NCBI GenBank assembly: GCA_051005235.1
Contig: JBPCJO010000091.1
Span: 1 to 24,052, forward strand
Origin: JALQXV01 sp051005235
GTDB lineage: Bacteria > Patescibacteriota > Saccharimonadia > Saccharimonadales > 2-12-FULL-41-12
Reading direction: 5' to 3'
DNA length: 24,052 nucleotides
The notes under the pieces were generated by a model, which was not told the DNA's origin, did not search any database, and saw only the letters and a program-made list of their open reading frames with translations. A program made the position numbers and the translations under genes. Shown here piece by piece: positions 6,275 through 14,008 of the stretch (the stretch's first letter is position 1; every line of letters begins with the position of its first letter).

Positions 6275-6321
6275 AGCTAAAACAATGTACTGACCTCTCA
6301 GTAAAAGGTATGATGAAAGGT

Positions 6322-7131
6322 ATGAAATTACTGAACGGCAGCGACCTGGCTGGCTTTATCCAAGAACGGCAAGCCCGCCAAGTCCGCGCGCTACGACAGG
6401 CTCACCACATCGCGCCACATCTGGCAATTATTCGCACTAACCCCGCGCCTGTCGTCGACCGTTACATGATGCTCAAGCAAACCTATGGTAACGACATCAT
6501 GATTGATGTAACTGTACACTCAATTGGTCAAGATGAGGCAATCAGTCGCATCAAGCAGCTAAACAAGGACGAAGCGATCCACGGCATTATTGTTCAAGTT
6601 CCGCTGCCAGACCCTGCGCAGACCGACGAAATTCTCAATGCGGTCTCTAAAAACAAAGATGTTGACGGCTTAGCAGCCGAAACAGAATTTGACTCAGCTA
6701 CTCCTATGGCTATTGATTGGTTGCTAGCGGGCTATAATGTCGAATTAAAAGGTAAGCAAATCGTCGTGATTGGGCAGGGAAGGTTGATCGGCAAACCATT
6801 AACTGACCTCTGGCGATCCTCCGGCTATACTGTCCAAACAGTCGATATAACTACCAAAGATATAGCCGCCATAACCAAACAAGCTGATGCTATTGTCTGT
6901 GCTGTCGGTCAACCGGGTTTACTAACAGCCGACATGGTCAAACCAAATGCCGTCATTGTTGACGCTGGTGTGGCCACCGACGGCAACCACCTCGTTGGCG
7001 ATGTAGCCCCTGATGTCCGTAACTTGCCAGACATCACGATTACCCCCGAAAAAGGCGGTGTTGGCCCCTTAACCGTCTGCGCGCTCTTCGAAAATGTCAT
7101 TCGCGCTGCCCAAAAAACGGTTGTAAATTAG
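6322..7131 (+). CDS. folD: Bifunctional methylenetetrahydrofolate dehydrogenase / methenyltetrahydrofolate cyclohydrolase
   Basis: A 269-residue cytosolic enzyme that interconverts 5,10-methylene-THF, 5,10-methenyl-THF and 10-formyl-THF using NADP+ (or NAD+). Family landmarks appear in order: the catalytic Tyr/Lys region DRYMMLKQ, IHGIIVQVPLPDP, DVDGL, the Rossmann segment VVIGQGRLIGKPLTDLW, AVGQPGLLTADMVKPNAVIVDAGV, GDVAPDV and the C-terminal TPEKGGVGPLTVCALFENV. The usual PCTP is replaced by SATP. The start is taken at ATG 6322 because the family normally begins close to the LLNGSDLA segment; ATGs at 6310 and 6313 are alternatives, with AAAAGG at 6303-6308. The gene overlaps the end of murL on the other strand by 35 bases. 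The promoter is the palindromic divergent one upstream. Confidence 0.93.
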   Translation: MKLLNGSDLAGFIQERQARQVRALRQAHHIAPHLAIIRTNPAPVVDRYMMLKQTYGNDIMIDVTVHSIGQDEAISRIKQLNKDEAIHGIIVQVPLPDPAQTDEILNAVSKNKDVDGLAAETEFDSATPMAIDWLLAGYNVELKGKQIVVIGQGRLIGKPLTDLWRSSGYTVQTVDITTKDIAAITKQADAIVCAVGQPGLLTADMVKPNAVIVDAGVATDGNHLVGDVAPDVRNLPDITITPEKGGVGPLTVCALFENVIRAAQKTVVN

Positions 7132-8392
7132 CTACGCTTACAGAAACTTCCGGGGGTATGCTGTGATTAGAAAGCTCCCAGACGCTACCTGTGCCGCCTT
7201 TATCGTATATAAAGGAACGTAACGCAGGGTACTTTTGCTTCATAGCGTCCATCGCCCATCTGCTTTCGGCGATTTCACCAACGCACTCCATAGGCTTGTT
7301 CCCGTTTATACCGAGTAGCTGTCGATAGGTGGCCGCAAGCTGGGGCTCAAGCAATAAATTCTTCCCAAACAATTCTATTAATTTAGCTTCTTCGATAAAT
7401 GGTGCCAGTGCCAGGTAAACGAAGGCGCATTTTGGGCATTCACCGCACCAAAATAAACGTTCGCAATCTTTGGTAAACGCACGGTTACAAGAGCTAAAAA
7501 CAGTTTTATATTTTTCAAAACCTATCTCTGCGAATAACTTCGCGATCATTAGCTCGCTAAGCGGTCGAAGCAATGAGTAATAGCGGATACTTTCGTTAAA
7601 ATCAGCTGCCAACAAGGCTTGGTAATCTTTTTCAAATTCTGATGATTTTGAATATTGATGATTAACACTGACCCCTTTAAACTCGAGGGTTGGTTCATCG
7701 GCGGAACGTTCATTAGACACAATCACATCGCGTTTTCCGCTTAAAATTGCAACCACTGTTCCGACACATGCCAGAATTGCCGATATTGGCACGTGGCCAT
7801 TCAAGGCGTCAACTTTATTTACTTGATCCAGCTTTAAATCCCAAGAGCGTACTATCTGTAGATGGGGTAATGCAGTTTTTTCGACAAGAGGTTCTAATTG
7901 CTGGCCGTGCCCAACGGTCCACGTAGTAACATCATGCTTGGGGCGTAGCAACTCCACGCTTACTAGAGAATCCTTGCCGCCGCCCAATCCTAACAATATG
8001 CCTTCACCATTGTTACCAGTGGGCTCTAGCTGCTCGCTATTTACCGGAAACTCAATAGTAGAGTTTGGATCGAGCTTGTTTACATAAAAGAACTCGCCGA
8101 GCCCGCGTTGGTATGTTTTGCCAAAAAAATCTGCATGTTTAGCGTCTAGGCTGCCTTGCCTAATCTCTATGCTTGGTGCCAAGTATGCTTTGTAATACGA
8201 AACACCAGCCATAAAAAAGAGGTTATTAATCGCTCGCTCCAGAGCTGGTGCCGAATAATCTACAAAATCAAAATCAAAGCTATACTCTTCTTCAAAATCG
8301 AGTACATCATCATAGGAATAGCGCAGCCATAACTTCTTGAGCGTAGGGTCAAACTTCCAACTATTAAAGATAAACGCTTGGTATTTGCTCAT
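7097..8392 (-). CDS. murL: UDP-MurNAc-L-Ala-L-Glu epimerase (MurL)
   Basis: This 431-residue cytosolic protein matches the MurL family known from Xanthomonas, which epimerises the terminal L-Glu of UDP-MurNAc-L-Ala-L-Glu to D-Glu in an ATP-dependent reaction. Visible family marks are the PP-loop-like GILLGLGGGKDSLVSVELL (GGGKDS at 137-142), NGHVPISAILACVGTVVA, VSNERSADEPTLEFKGVSVNHQYSKS, and a Cys cluster (C302, C310, C316, C319, C322: FSSCNRAF...CERLFWCGECPKC) that could hold metal. Its ATG overlaps the murD2 TGA (ATGA), so the two are translationally coupled, exactly as expected for partner enzymes. It is the last gene of the minus-strand operon and converges on folD with a 35-base overlap. 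The call is made from remembered family sequence; activity is inferred. Confidence 0.87.
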   Translation of the reverse strand: MSKYQAFIFNSWKFDPTLKKLWLRYSYDDVLDFEEEYSFDFDFVDYSAPALERAINNLFFMAGVSYYKAYLAPSIEIRQGSLDAKHADFFGKTYQRGLGEFFYVNKLDPNSTIEFPVNSEQLEPTGNNGEGILLGLGGGKDSLVSVELLRPKHDVTTWTVGHGQQLEPLVEKTALPHLQIVRSWDLKLDQVNKVDALNGHVPISAILACVGTVVAILSGKRDVIVSNERSADEPTLEFKGVSVNHQYSKSSEFEKDYQALLAADFNESIRYYSLLRPLSELMIAKLFAEIGFEKYKTVFSSCNRAFTKDCERLFWCGECPKCAFVYLALAPFIEEAKLIELFGKNLLLEPQLAATYRQLLGINGNKPMECVGEIAESRWAMDAMKQKYPALRSFIYDKGGTGSVWELSNHSIPPEVSVSVANLQPFFGQRE

Positions 8393-9696
8393 AGAGACTC
8401 GACCGCCTCATTAAAACGCTTTCCCCGCTCCTCAAAATTCTTAAACATATCAAAGCTAGCAAAGGCCGGCGAAAGCAGTACCGCGTCGCCTGGTTTGGCT
8501 AAGGAGTACGCGGCTTGCACGATTGAAACCATGTCTGAGCTCGAGTTTAGCTCAAAGTTACTAAAACCAGTTATTTTGAGTGCTTGACTCAACCGTTCTC
8601 CGGAAGCGCCAATAATGACCACTTTACGAATACTGTCAGCGTGACTAGTAATTTCGGCCGCTAATTGATCAAGCGGTAGACCGCGGTCGTAACCCCCAAT
8701 TATTAGCACTTTTGGCTGTGTGACTGCCCGAATGGCAGCTATTGTGGCACCCGGCGCGGTCGCGTACGAGTCATTGTAAAATGTAATGGTATTAATTTCT
8801 CTACGGGGTTCAATACGGAACGGTAGGCCTTGTAGCGTCTGTACGACCTTTCTAATCGCCGCAACGTCTTGAGTAGTCTGCCATACCACAGTGATAGCAG
8901 CACAGATATTTTGCCAGCTGTGTTCCCCTAGTAGGCCGACTTGATCAACCGGGCATATTTCTGTGTCCCCAATCCGTATCACGCCTTCAGCTATGAGTGC
9001 ACCCGGATTGGCGAAATAAGGAATTTTTGTACCATTACTCACAGCCGCAACGCTCGTAGATAACTCATTAGGTGCATAAAATACGGCAATGTCACCAGGT
9101 ACCTGCCATCGGAAGAGTTGTTGCTTAGCAGCTATATATTCTTCTAAATCGCTATGCCAGTCTAGGTGCTCCGGCTCAACCATCAAACAAACTGCCACGT
9201 GCGGTGAGTATTTTATGTCGATCAACTGGAAGTTAGCCAGCTCCAAAACAACGTAATCTTCGGGCGCAATGCCAGCTTTCAGCATTTCCAGGGGTGGCGT
9301 ACCAATATTGCCGCCTAAATGGACCGTAAAACCAGCTTCTTCTAGCATGCGGCTAATCAGAGTGCTGGTGGTACCCTTACCTTTGGTTCCGGTTACTCCA
9401 ATGATATTGCGCGACGGGCACACGCGCATGAATTCGTTGGTGTTGGTGGTGACTTTTTCTAAAATCGCGTCGCTGTTAGCTGCCACGATGTCACGTGGGT
9501 GAATCGAGGGCGACCGGACGACCAGATCAAACTTCTCAAGCCCCTGTAAATAATCTGCGCCGAGCTGCCCATTAATACCTGGCGGTAGTTCTAATCCCTC
9601 CACGCGATCGCAGACGGTAATAGTATGGCCTAACCCCTGCCAATACTCCAGCGAGGAGACACCTTGGCTGCCAAAACCAAGAATCGCAACATTCAT
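8389..9696 (-). CDS. murD2: UDP-N-acetylmuramoyl-L-alanine--L-glutamate ligase (MurD2)
   Basis: A 435-residue Mur ligase. The order is an N-terminal UDP-binding Rossmann domain (MNVAILGFGSQGVSSLEYW), the central ATPase with P-loop VTGTKGKGTT (101-110), GGNIGTPP, LELANFQL (151-158), the MVEPEHLDWH metal/ATP region, and a C-terminal ligase domain with NDSYATAPGATIAAI, IIGGYDRGLPL and LLSPAFASFDMFKNFEERG. By itself it would be called MurD, but coupling to murL points to MurD2, which adds L-Glu rather than D-Glu. Differences from classical MurD include ELANFQL where ELSSFQL is usual and GTKGKGTT for GTNGKST-type loops. It starts 6 bases after the receiver gene and overlaps murL by 4 bases. Substrate stereochemistry is inferred from context. 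Confidence 0.87.
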   Translation of the reverse strand: MNVAILGFGSQGVSSLEYWQGLGHTITVCDRVEGLELPPGINGQLGADYLQGLEKFDLVVRSPSIHPRDIVAANSDAILEKVTTNTNEFMRVCPSRNIIGVTGTKGKGTTSTLISRMLEEAGFTVHLGGNIGTPPLEMLKAGIAPEDYVVLELANFQLIDIKYSPHVAVCLMVEPEHLDWHSDLEEYIAAKQQLFRWQVPGDIAVFYAPNELSTSVAAVSNGTKIPYFANPGALIAEGVIRIGDTEICPVDQVGLLGEHSWQNICAAITVVWQTTQDVAAIRKVVQTLQGLPFRIEPRREINTITFYNDSYATAPGATIAAIRAVTQPKVLIIGGYDRGLPLDQLAAEITSHADSIRKVVIIGASGERLSQALKITGFSNFELNSSSDMVSIVQAAYSLAKPGDAVLLSPAFASFDMFKNFEERGKRFNEAVESL

Positions 9697-9702
9697 GCGC
9701 GG

Positions 9703-10071
9703 CTAACCAGCCAGTTGCTTCTTAACAATTTCAGCAACTTGCCGCGGCGTCATATCGGCTTTTAGGATAAATTCACTGACGCCGAGGTCGCGGATACCGT
9801 CCGGTACCTCTTGCTCGCCCATATTCGTCAAAATCACCACTTTAATTGACTTACCCCAGTCGGTTTTGCGTAACTCTTTGAGCATTTCGTGGCCACCCAT
9901 TTCTGGCATCATCAGATCTAGTAAGATAATATCCGGCTTAAAATCTTTTGCCAGCTTAAGCCCGAGCGCTCCGTTTTCGGCCGTCTCAACGGTATAACCC
10001 TCGGCCTCGAACTTAATACGATACATTTGAGATATCGCGGGGTCGTCTTCGATAATTGCTACGTTAGCCAT
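9703..10071 (-). CDS. Single-domain response regulator (CheY-like receiver)
   Basis: A 122-residue stand-alone receiver. The acidic pocket is E8-D9-D10, the phospho-acceptor is D52 in DIILLDLMMPEMGG, the switch Thr is T82 in VVILTNMG, and the conserved Lys is K104 in EFILKADMTP. There is no output domain, so it must act through protein-protein contact or as a phosphorelay step. It lies 6 bases upstream of murD2 on the same strand, which suggests co-expression with peptidoglycan precursor genes. A TATAAT (minus, 10085-10080) ends 8 bases before its ATG with no Shine-Dalgarno sequence, so it may also have its own leaderless start. No histidine kinase is adjacent; the kinase at 15051-17252 is a possible partner, by inference only. 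Confidence 0.9.
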   Translation of the reverse strand: MANVAIIEDDPAISQMYRIKFEAEGYTVETAENGALGLKLAKDFKPDIILLDLMMPEMGGHEMLKELRKTDWGKSIKVVILTNMGEQEVPDGIRDLGVSEFILKADMTPRQVAEIVKKQLAG

Positions 10072-10079
10072 TAGCTGTA

Positions 10080-10085
10080 ATTATA
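10080..10085 (-). promoter_or_regulatory. -10 element, apparently leaderless, before the receiver gene
   Basis: TATAAT on the minus strand with 8 bases to the ATG at 10071. No clear TTGACA-type -35 was found at the right distance (TGTGGA is the nearest), so confidence is modest. Confidence 0.4.
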
Positions 10086-10111
10086 TAGGATTTTGGTGTT
10101 TTTCCACAGCG

Positions 10112-11230
10112 CTACGCGATATCGGCAACGGTTTTACGGATCGCTTCGATGCCGCGCATGACGGTCTCGATGTTAGCCCCGTACGATATTCGCACAAAAC
10201 CGTGCAACTGCGAAAAGGCTCGCCCAGGCACAATAATAAGCCCGTGTTCGGTAGCACGCTCTACAAATTCAACATCGGTCAGATCATGTGGCGCTTTTAC
10301 AAACGCAAAGAAGGCTCCGTTAGCGCCACTAACTTCAAAACCCATCTCGCGCAAGCTTGGGACGAGCAAATCACGCTTTTTACGATACTGGGCCGACAGC
10401 TCTTTTCGATTTTTAATGCCTGCCAAGGCGGCGTGCTGGGCGATTGACGACGATGACATGACGACAAATTGCTGCAATTCGTTAATTGCTTCGATAATTT
10501 CTAGCGGACCATTTAGGTAGCCGACGCGCCAGCCCGTCATAGCGTATTCTTTTGAAAAACCGTTCATGGTAATCGTATTAGGGTAAATGCTGCCAATGCT
10601 AAAGTGTTTTTCGTCGTAAACGTAATGTTCGTAAATCTCGTCAGAAATTATCAGGACGTTATGTTCGGCAGCAATGGCAGCTATTGCGCGTAGGGTGTCT
10701 TCGGGGTAAATCGCGCCGGTTGGGTTATTTGGCGAATTAATAACGATCACTTTAGTTTTATGGGTTATGCTGGCCCGGAGCATAGCCAGATCAGGCTGAA
10801 ATGTCGGCAGGGTCGATACAAAAACCACGCGGCCACCAACCATGGTAGCCAAGTGAGGATATGGCGGATAATAGGGGTCAAAAATAATAATTTCGTCGCC
10901 TGGGTCGATAATCGCCAGGTAGACCAACAATTGCCCGGTAGTCAGGCCTGGCACAATCGTTACCGTATCTTCAGAGGCAGGAATATCATTTTCACTGGTC
11001 AGCTTGGTAGCGATGGCCCGCCGCAGCTCAAGCAAGCCGTTGGGAGGCGTATACACCGTCTTATCTCCGTTAATGGCGTGTATGCCAGCGGCCTTAATGT
11101 GCTCAGGCGTTAGTTCCTCAGGCACGCCAATACTCAAATCAATCGGATCTTTGAGCAACGATTGTTTTTGAATGGCATGCCTGAAGTCGGCGCTATCGAA
11201 GTAGTCTAATCTTTGGGCTATAAATGACAT
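10112..11230 (-). CDS. Class I/II pyridoxal-phosphate aminotransferase (aspartate-type)
   Basis: A 372-residue fold-type I aminotransferase. Visible marks are YTPPNGLLELRRAIA, the PGLTTGQ cofactor loop, DPYYPPYP, the NSPNNPTG motif (165-172), DEIYEHYVY, and the PLP lysine K227 in MNGFSKEYAMTGWRVGYL. A late Arg in FVRISYG would bind the substrate carboxylate. It most resembles bacterial aspartate/aromatic aminotransferases of the AspC/PatA kind; the true amino donor cannot be told. It is the first gene of the minus-strand run toward murL. The receiver gene starts 40 bases after its stop and may have a separate promoter. Making glutamate from 2-oxoglutarate would suit the murD2/murL step, but this is inference. 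It is divergent from the PaaK-like gene with a 61-base AT-rich gap. Confidence 0.87.
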   Translation of the reverse strand: MSFIAQRLDYFDSADFRHAIQKQSLLKDPIDLSIGVPEELTPEHIKAAGIHAINGDKTVYTPPNGLLELRRAIATKLTSENDIPASEDTVTIVPGLTTGQLLVYLAIIDPGDEIIIFDPYYPPYPHLATMVGGRVVFVSTLPTFQPDLAMLRASITHKTKVIVINSPNNPTGAIYPEDTLRAIAAIAAEHNVLIISDEIYEHYVYDEKHFSIGSIYPNTITMNGFSKEYAMTGWRVGYLNGPLEIIEAINELQQFVVMSSSSIAQHAALAGIKNRKELSAQYRKKRDLLVPSLREMGFEVSGANGAFFAFVKAPHDLTDVEFVERATEHGLIIVPGRAFSQLHGFVRISYGANIETVMRGIEAIRKTVADIA

Positions 11231-11291
11231 TTTTGTTTTCTATATGAGTATATATAATCTATACTTTAGCAGTATCTATCGATAAAAAGCA

Positions 11292-12812
11292 ATGAACACT
11301 AACTTATTACTACCGCGCGGCTACCGTAACGCAGATCAGCTTCACCAAAAACTCCACCAAGCCAACGAAACAGTTATTACGCGGAGTGGCGGCGAACGAA
11401 CGCTGGCCTTGTTCCATGGTATGGCAAAGCGGGTGCCAGCCTACAAAGAATTTCTACGTGAACATAACCTTGACCCCAGTAAAATCCGCACCATCGCTGA
11501 TCTCAAATTAGTTCCGCCAATAGACAAAGATAATTATCTGCGTAAATACTCGCGTGAAATGCTCTGTTGGGACGGAACATTTGGTCAAGGCAGCTGGGTC
11601 ATATCAACCACCTCAGGCTCAACCGGCAAACCGTACTATTTTCCACGCGAAGCCTCCCAAGATTGGCAATATGCCGCCACCGCCGAGCTCTATTTGCGCA
11701 ATAACTTCTCGATTCAGACCCGGCGCACACTTTATATAGTAGCTTTTCCAATGGGGGCTTGGATCGGTGGATTATTCACCTACGAAGCAATTAAGAAGGT
11801 CGCCGAGCACGGCGCTTACGACCTAAGCATTATTACCCCTGGTATTCACAAGCAAGAGGTTATTAACGCCATTGCCCAGCTTGGTGACTCCTTTGATCAA
11901 GTAATCATCGGTGCCTACGCGCCCTTCTTAAAAGATATTCTTGATGATGGTACTCGCCAAGGAATTAACTGGCCAAGCTACAACCTTGGCTTTGTTTTTT
12001 CGGCCGAGGCCTTTACCGAAACCTTCCGCGACTACGTGCTAGACGTCATAAAGCCCAAAGACAAATTGCGGGCGACACTTAACCACTACGGTACTGTCGA
12101 TTTAGGTACCATGGCACACGAAACACCCGAGTCCATCTTAATTCGCCGCCAATTAATCCAAGACGATGCCCTCGCAGCTATATTCCCCGAAGCCTCGCGC
12201 CAACCAACGCTCTGCCAATATGACCCCAAGCTATTTTACTTTGAAGAAGTTTCTGGCAATCTGTTGTGCAGTGCCTTTAGCGGTATTCCGCTTGTACGAT
12301 ATAACCTCAAAGACTACGGTGGGACTATTAAGCGCAGTGTACTGCACCAAAAACTCAATGCCAATAATATTGATATAGACGAGCTGATCAAAACAAACGG
12401 CATTAGCGACACTACTTGGAATCTGCCCTTTGTTTATGTCTACGAACGCAATGATTTTAGCGTCAGTTATTACGCGTTCCTTATTTATCCCGATATGATC
12501 CGGCGAGCTATTCAGCAACCACAGTTCGACGCCAGTATTACCGGCAAATTTACTATGTTAGTCGATTACAACGAATCGGGCCGCCAACAACTGAATATTC
12601 ATATCGAAAAGAAGCATAGTATTGATAGCAGCCACGAACTAACAACCCAACTTCAAGAGGCGATTCACCAAACACTGCTCCACGATAGCTCCGAATACCG
12701 CGAAACCGCCGGTGTTGTCGGTGAGGTGGTCCGACCCTTGATACATTTGTGGAATTACGAGGATCAGGCATACTTTAAGTCAGGTACAAAGCAGAAATGG
12801 GTGATCAAATGA
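11292..12812 (+). CDS. Phenylacetate-CoA ligase (PaaK)-like adenylate-forming enzyme
   Basis: A 506-residue member of the ANL/PaaK-type AMP-binding family. The phosphate-binding motif TTSGSTGKPYYFPR (about 106-119) is clear. The upstream VPAYKEFLREHNLDP...DLKLVPPIDKDNYL is the PaaK N-terminal pattern. Further on are NHYGTVDLG, matching the A5 position, and LLCSAFSGIPLVRYNLKDYGG, matching the A7-type turn. The enzyme should activate a carboxylic acid as acyl-AMP; whether CoA is the acceptor is not clear. The stop TGA overlaps an ATG of the following ThiF-like gene (ATGA at 12809-12812), so the two are coupled and may act on the same substrate. No aromatic degradation genes are nearby, so a phenylacetate role is unlikely. 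Confidence 0.8.
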   Translation: MNTNLLLPRGYRNADQLHQKLHQANETVITRSGGERTLALFHGMAKRVPAYKEFLREHNLDPSKIRTIADLKLVPPIDKDNYLRKYSREMLCWDGTFGQGSWVISTTSGSTGKPYYFPREASQDWQYAATAELYLRNNFSIQTRRTLYIVAFPMGAWIGGLFTYEAIKKVAEHGAYDLSIITPGIHKQEVINAIAQLGDSFDQVIIGAYAPFLKDILDDGTRQGINWPSYNLGFVFSAEAFTETFRDYVLDVIKPKDKLRATLNHYGTVDLGTMAHETPESILIRRQLIQDDALAAIFPEASRQPTLCQYDPKLFYFEEVSGNLLCSAFSGIPLVRYNLKDYGGTIKRSVLHQKLNANNIDIDELIKTNGISDTTWNLPFVYVYERNDFSVSYYAFLIYPDMIRRAIQQPQFDASITGKFTMLVDYNESGRQQLNIHIEKKHSIDSSHELTTQLQEAIHQTLLHDSSEYRETAGVVGEVVRPLIHLWNYEDQAYFKSGTKQKWVIK

Positions 12813-14008
12813 ACGATTTTAAAACAGATGCAACAACAGTCTCGGGTTGGCAACAACCCCGTATTTTCGACCTCAACATAACAGAGCAGGCCGCGGCTTT
12901 AAAGACATTAAGTGAAGATAAAAAAATCCACTACATTTCAGATCAAATCGAAGCCGCCATTGAAGAGTTGTACCATATAGAAAACCCGGCCCAGATTGAC
13001 GATATTGACCCCCAAGCCTACCAGTCCTACGTGCAAGGTTTTGGCAATGGCAACACCGACAATTATGGCAATTGGGTGTACTTCCCCTGGAACGCCACGT
13101 TAGTGCACTTTCCTCCCGCCGACGATCTGCGCAAACTGCGTGGCTCCCGCAACCGCAACCTTATTACCGAAGAAGAAAGACAAACGCTGATTACTGATAA
13201 AACCATTCTGATTCTGGGCTTAAGCGTCGGTAGCAATGTGGTTGACTCATTACTTATGCAGGGCATCGGTAGTAAATACATTTTGGTTGATATGGACCAC
13301 CTAGGCCCGACCAATCTCAACCGCATCAGAGCGTCATACGACCAACTAGGGATCCACAAGGTAGACGTCTTAGCCAAGAAAATTAGCGAACTCGACCCGT
13401 ATACCGAGCAAGTTCACTATAAAGACGGTGTTAATGACGATAATTTAGAAGAAATGTTATCGAGCAATAAGCCAAATATTATTATCGATGAGATGGATTC
13501 GTTGCGCATGAAAGTCATCATACGTCTTCGCGCTAAAGAACTCGGCATTCCGGTCGTCATGGCCACCGACGACGGTGACGACATCTTGCTAGATATAGAA
13601 CGCTATGACCAAGATAGCGCCCAGCCAATTTTACACGGTATTTTACCCGATGAAGTGGTTGACAGCATTCTGAACCACACAAAAATGAGCCGGCCCGAAG
13701 CCGGCGCGATTATTGGTAAATATTTCGTAAACCTAGAAAATGTACCGGTTCGCATGCTCGAGTCACTTTTAGAGGTCGGTAAGTCGCTTCCCAGTTGGCC
13801 GCAACTCGGTGGAGCCGCTGTCTTATCAGGGCTATACGTATCGTACGCCGTAAAAAGGATCTTGCTGGGCCAAGCACTGCGCAGCGGACGTTTTGTGATG
13901 GGTCCAGAAGCTCAACTTAACCCCGACCTCGAAACAGAGGCCTATAAAACCAGAAAAACCGAACTCATAACCATAATAACCTCCGGTAAACCACCCGCTA
14001 ATCAATAA
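12809..14008 (+). CDS. ThiF/E1-like adenylyltransferase
   Basis: A ThiF/MoeB/E1-superfamily protein of 399 residues from ATG 12809, or 403 from ATG 12797. The ATGA overlap with the previous stop favours 12809. Numbering from 12797, the nucleotide-binding loop GLSVGS is at 141-146, VDMD at 164-167, the NLNR arginine at 176, GIHKVDVL with K188, and IIIDEMD follows. These are the ATP-handling positions of E1 enzymes. It lacks the CxxC zinc pairs seen in MoeB/ThiF and has no obvious catalytic Cys. About 120 N-terminal residues come before the fold. The pattern resembles the first half of the mycobacterial Rv1355c (MoeY)-type proteins, in which a ThiF domain is fused to a nitroreductase. Here the nitroreductase is a separate convergent gene that overlaps this one by 11 bases. 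Substrate unknown. Confidence 0.82.
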   Translation: MNDFKTDATTVSGWQQPRIFDLNITEQAAALKTLSEDKKIHYISDQIEAAIEELYHIENPAQIDDIDPQAYQSYVQGFGNGNTDNYGNWVYFPWNATLVHFPPADDLRKLRGSRNRNLITEEERQTLITDKTILILGLSVGSNVVDSLLMQGIGSKYILVDMDHLGPTNLNRIRASYDQLGIHKVDVLAKKISELDPYTEQVHYKDGVNDDNLEEMLSSNKPNIIIDEMDSLRMKVIIRLRAKELGIPVVMATDDGDDILLDIERYDQDSAQPILHGILPDEVVDSILNHTKMSRPEAGAIIGKYFVNLENVPVRMLESLLEVGKSLPSWPQLGGAAVLSGLYVSYAVKRILLGQALRSGRFVMGPEAQLNPDLETEAYKTRKTELITIITSGKPPANQ

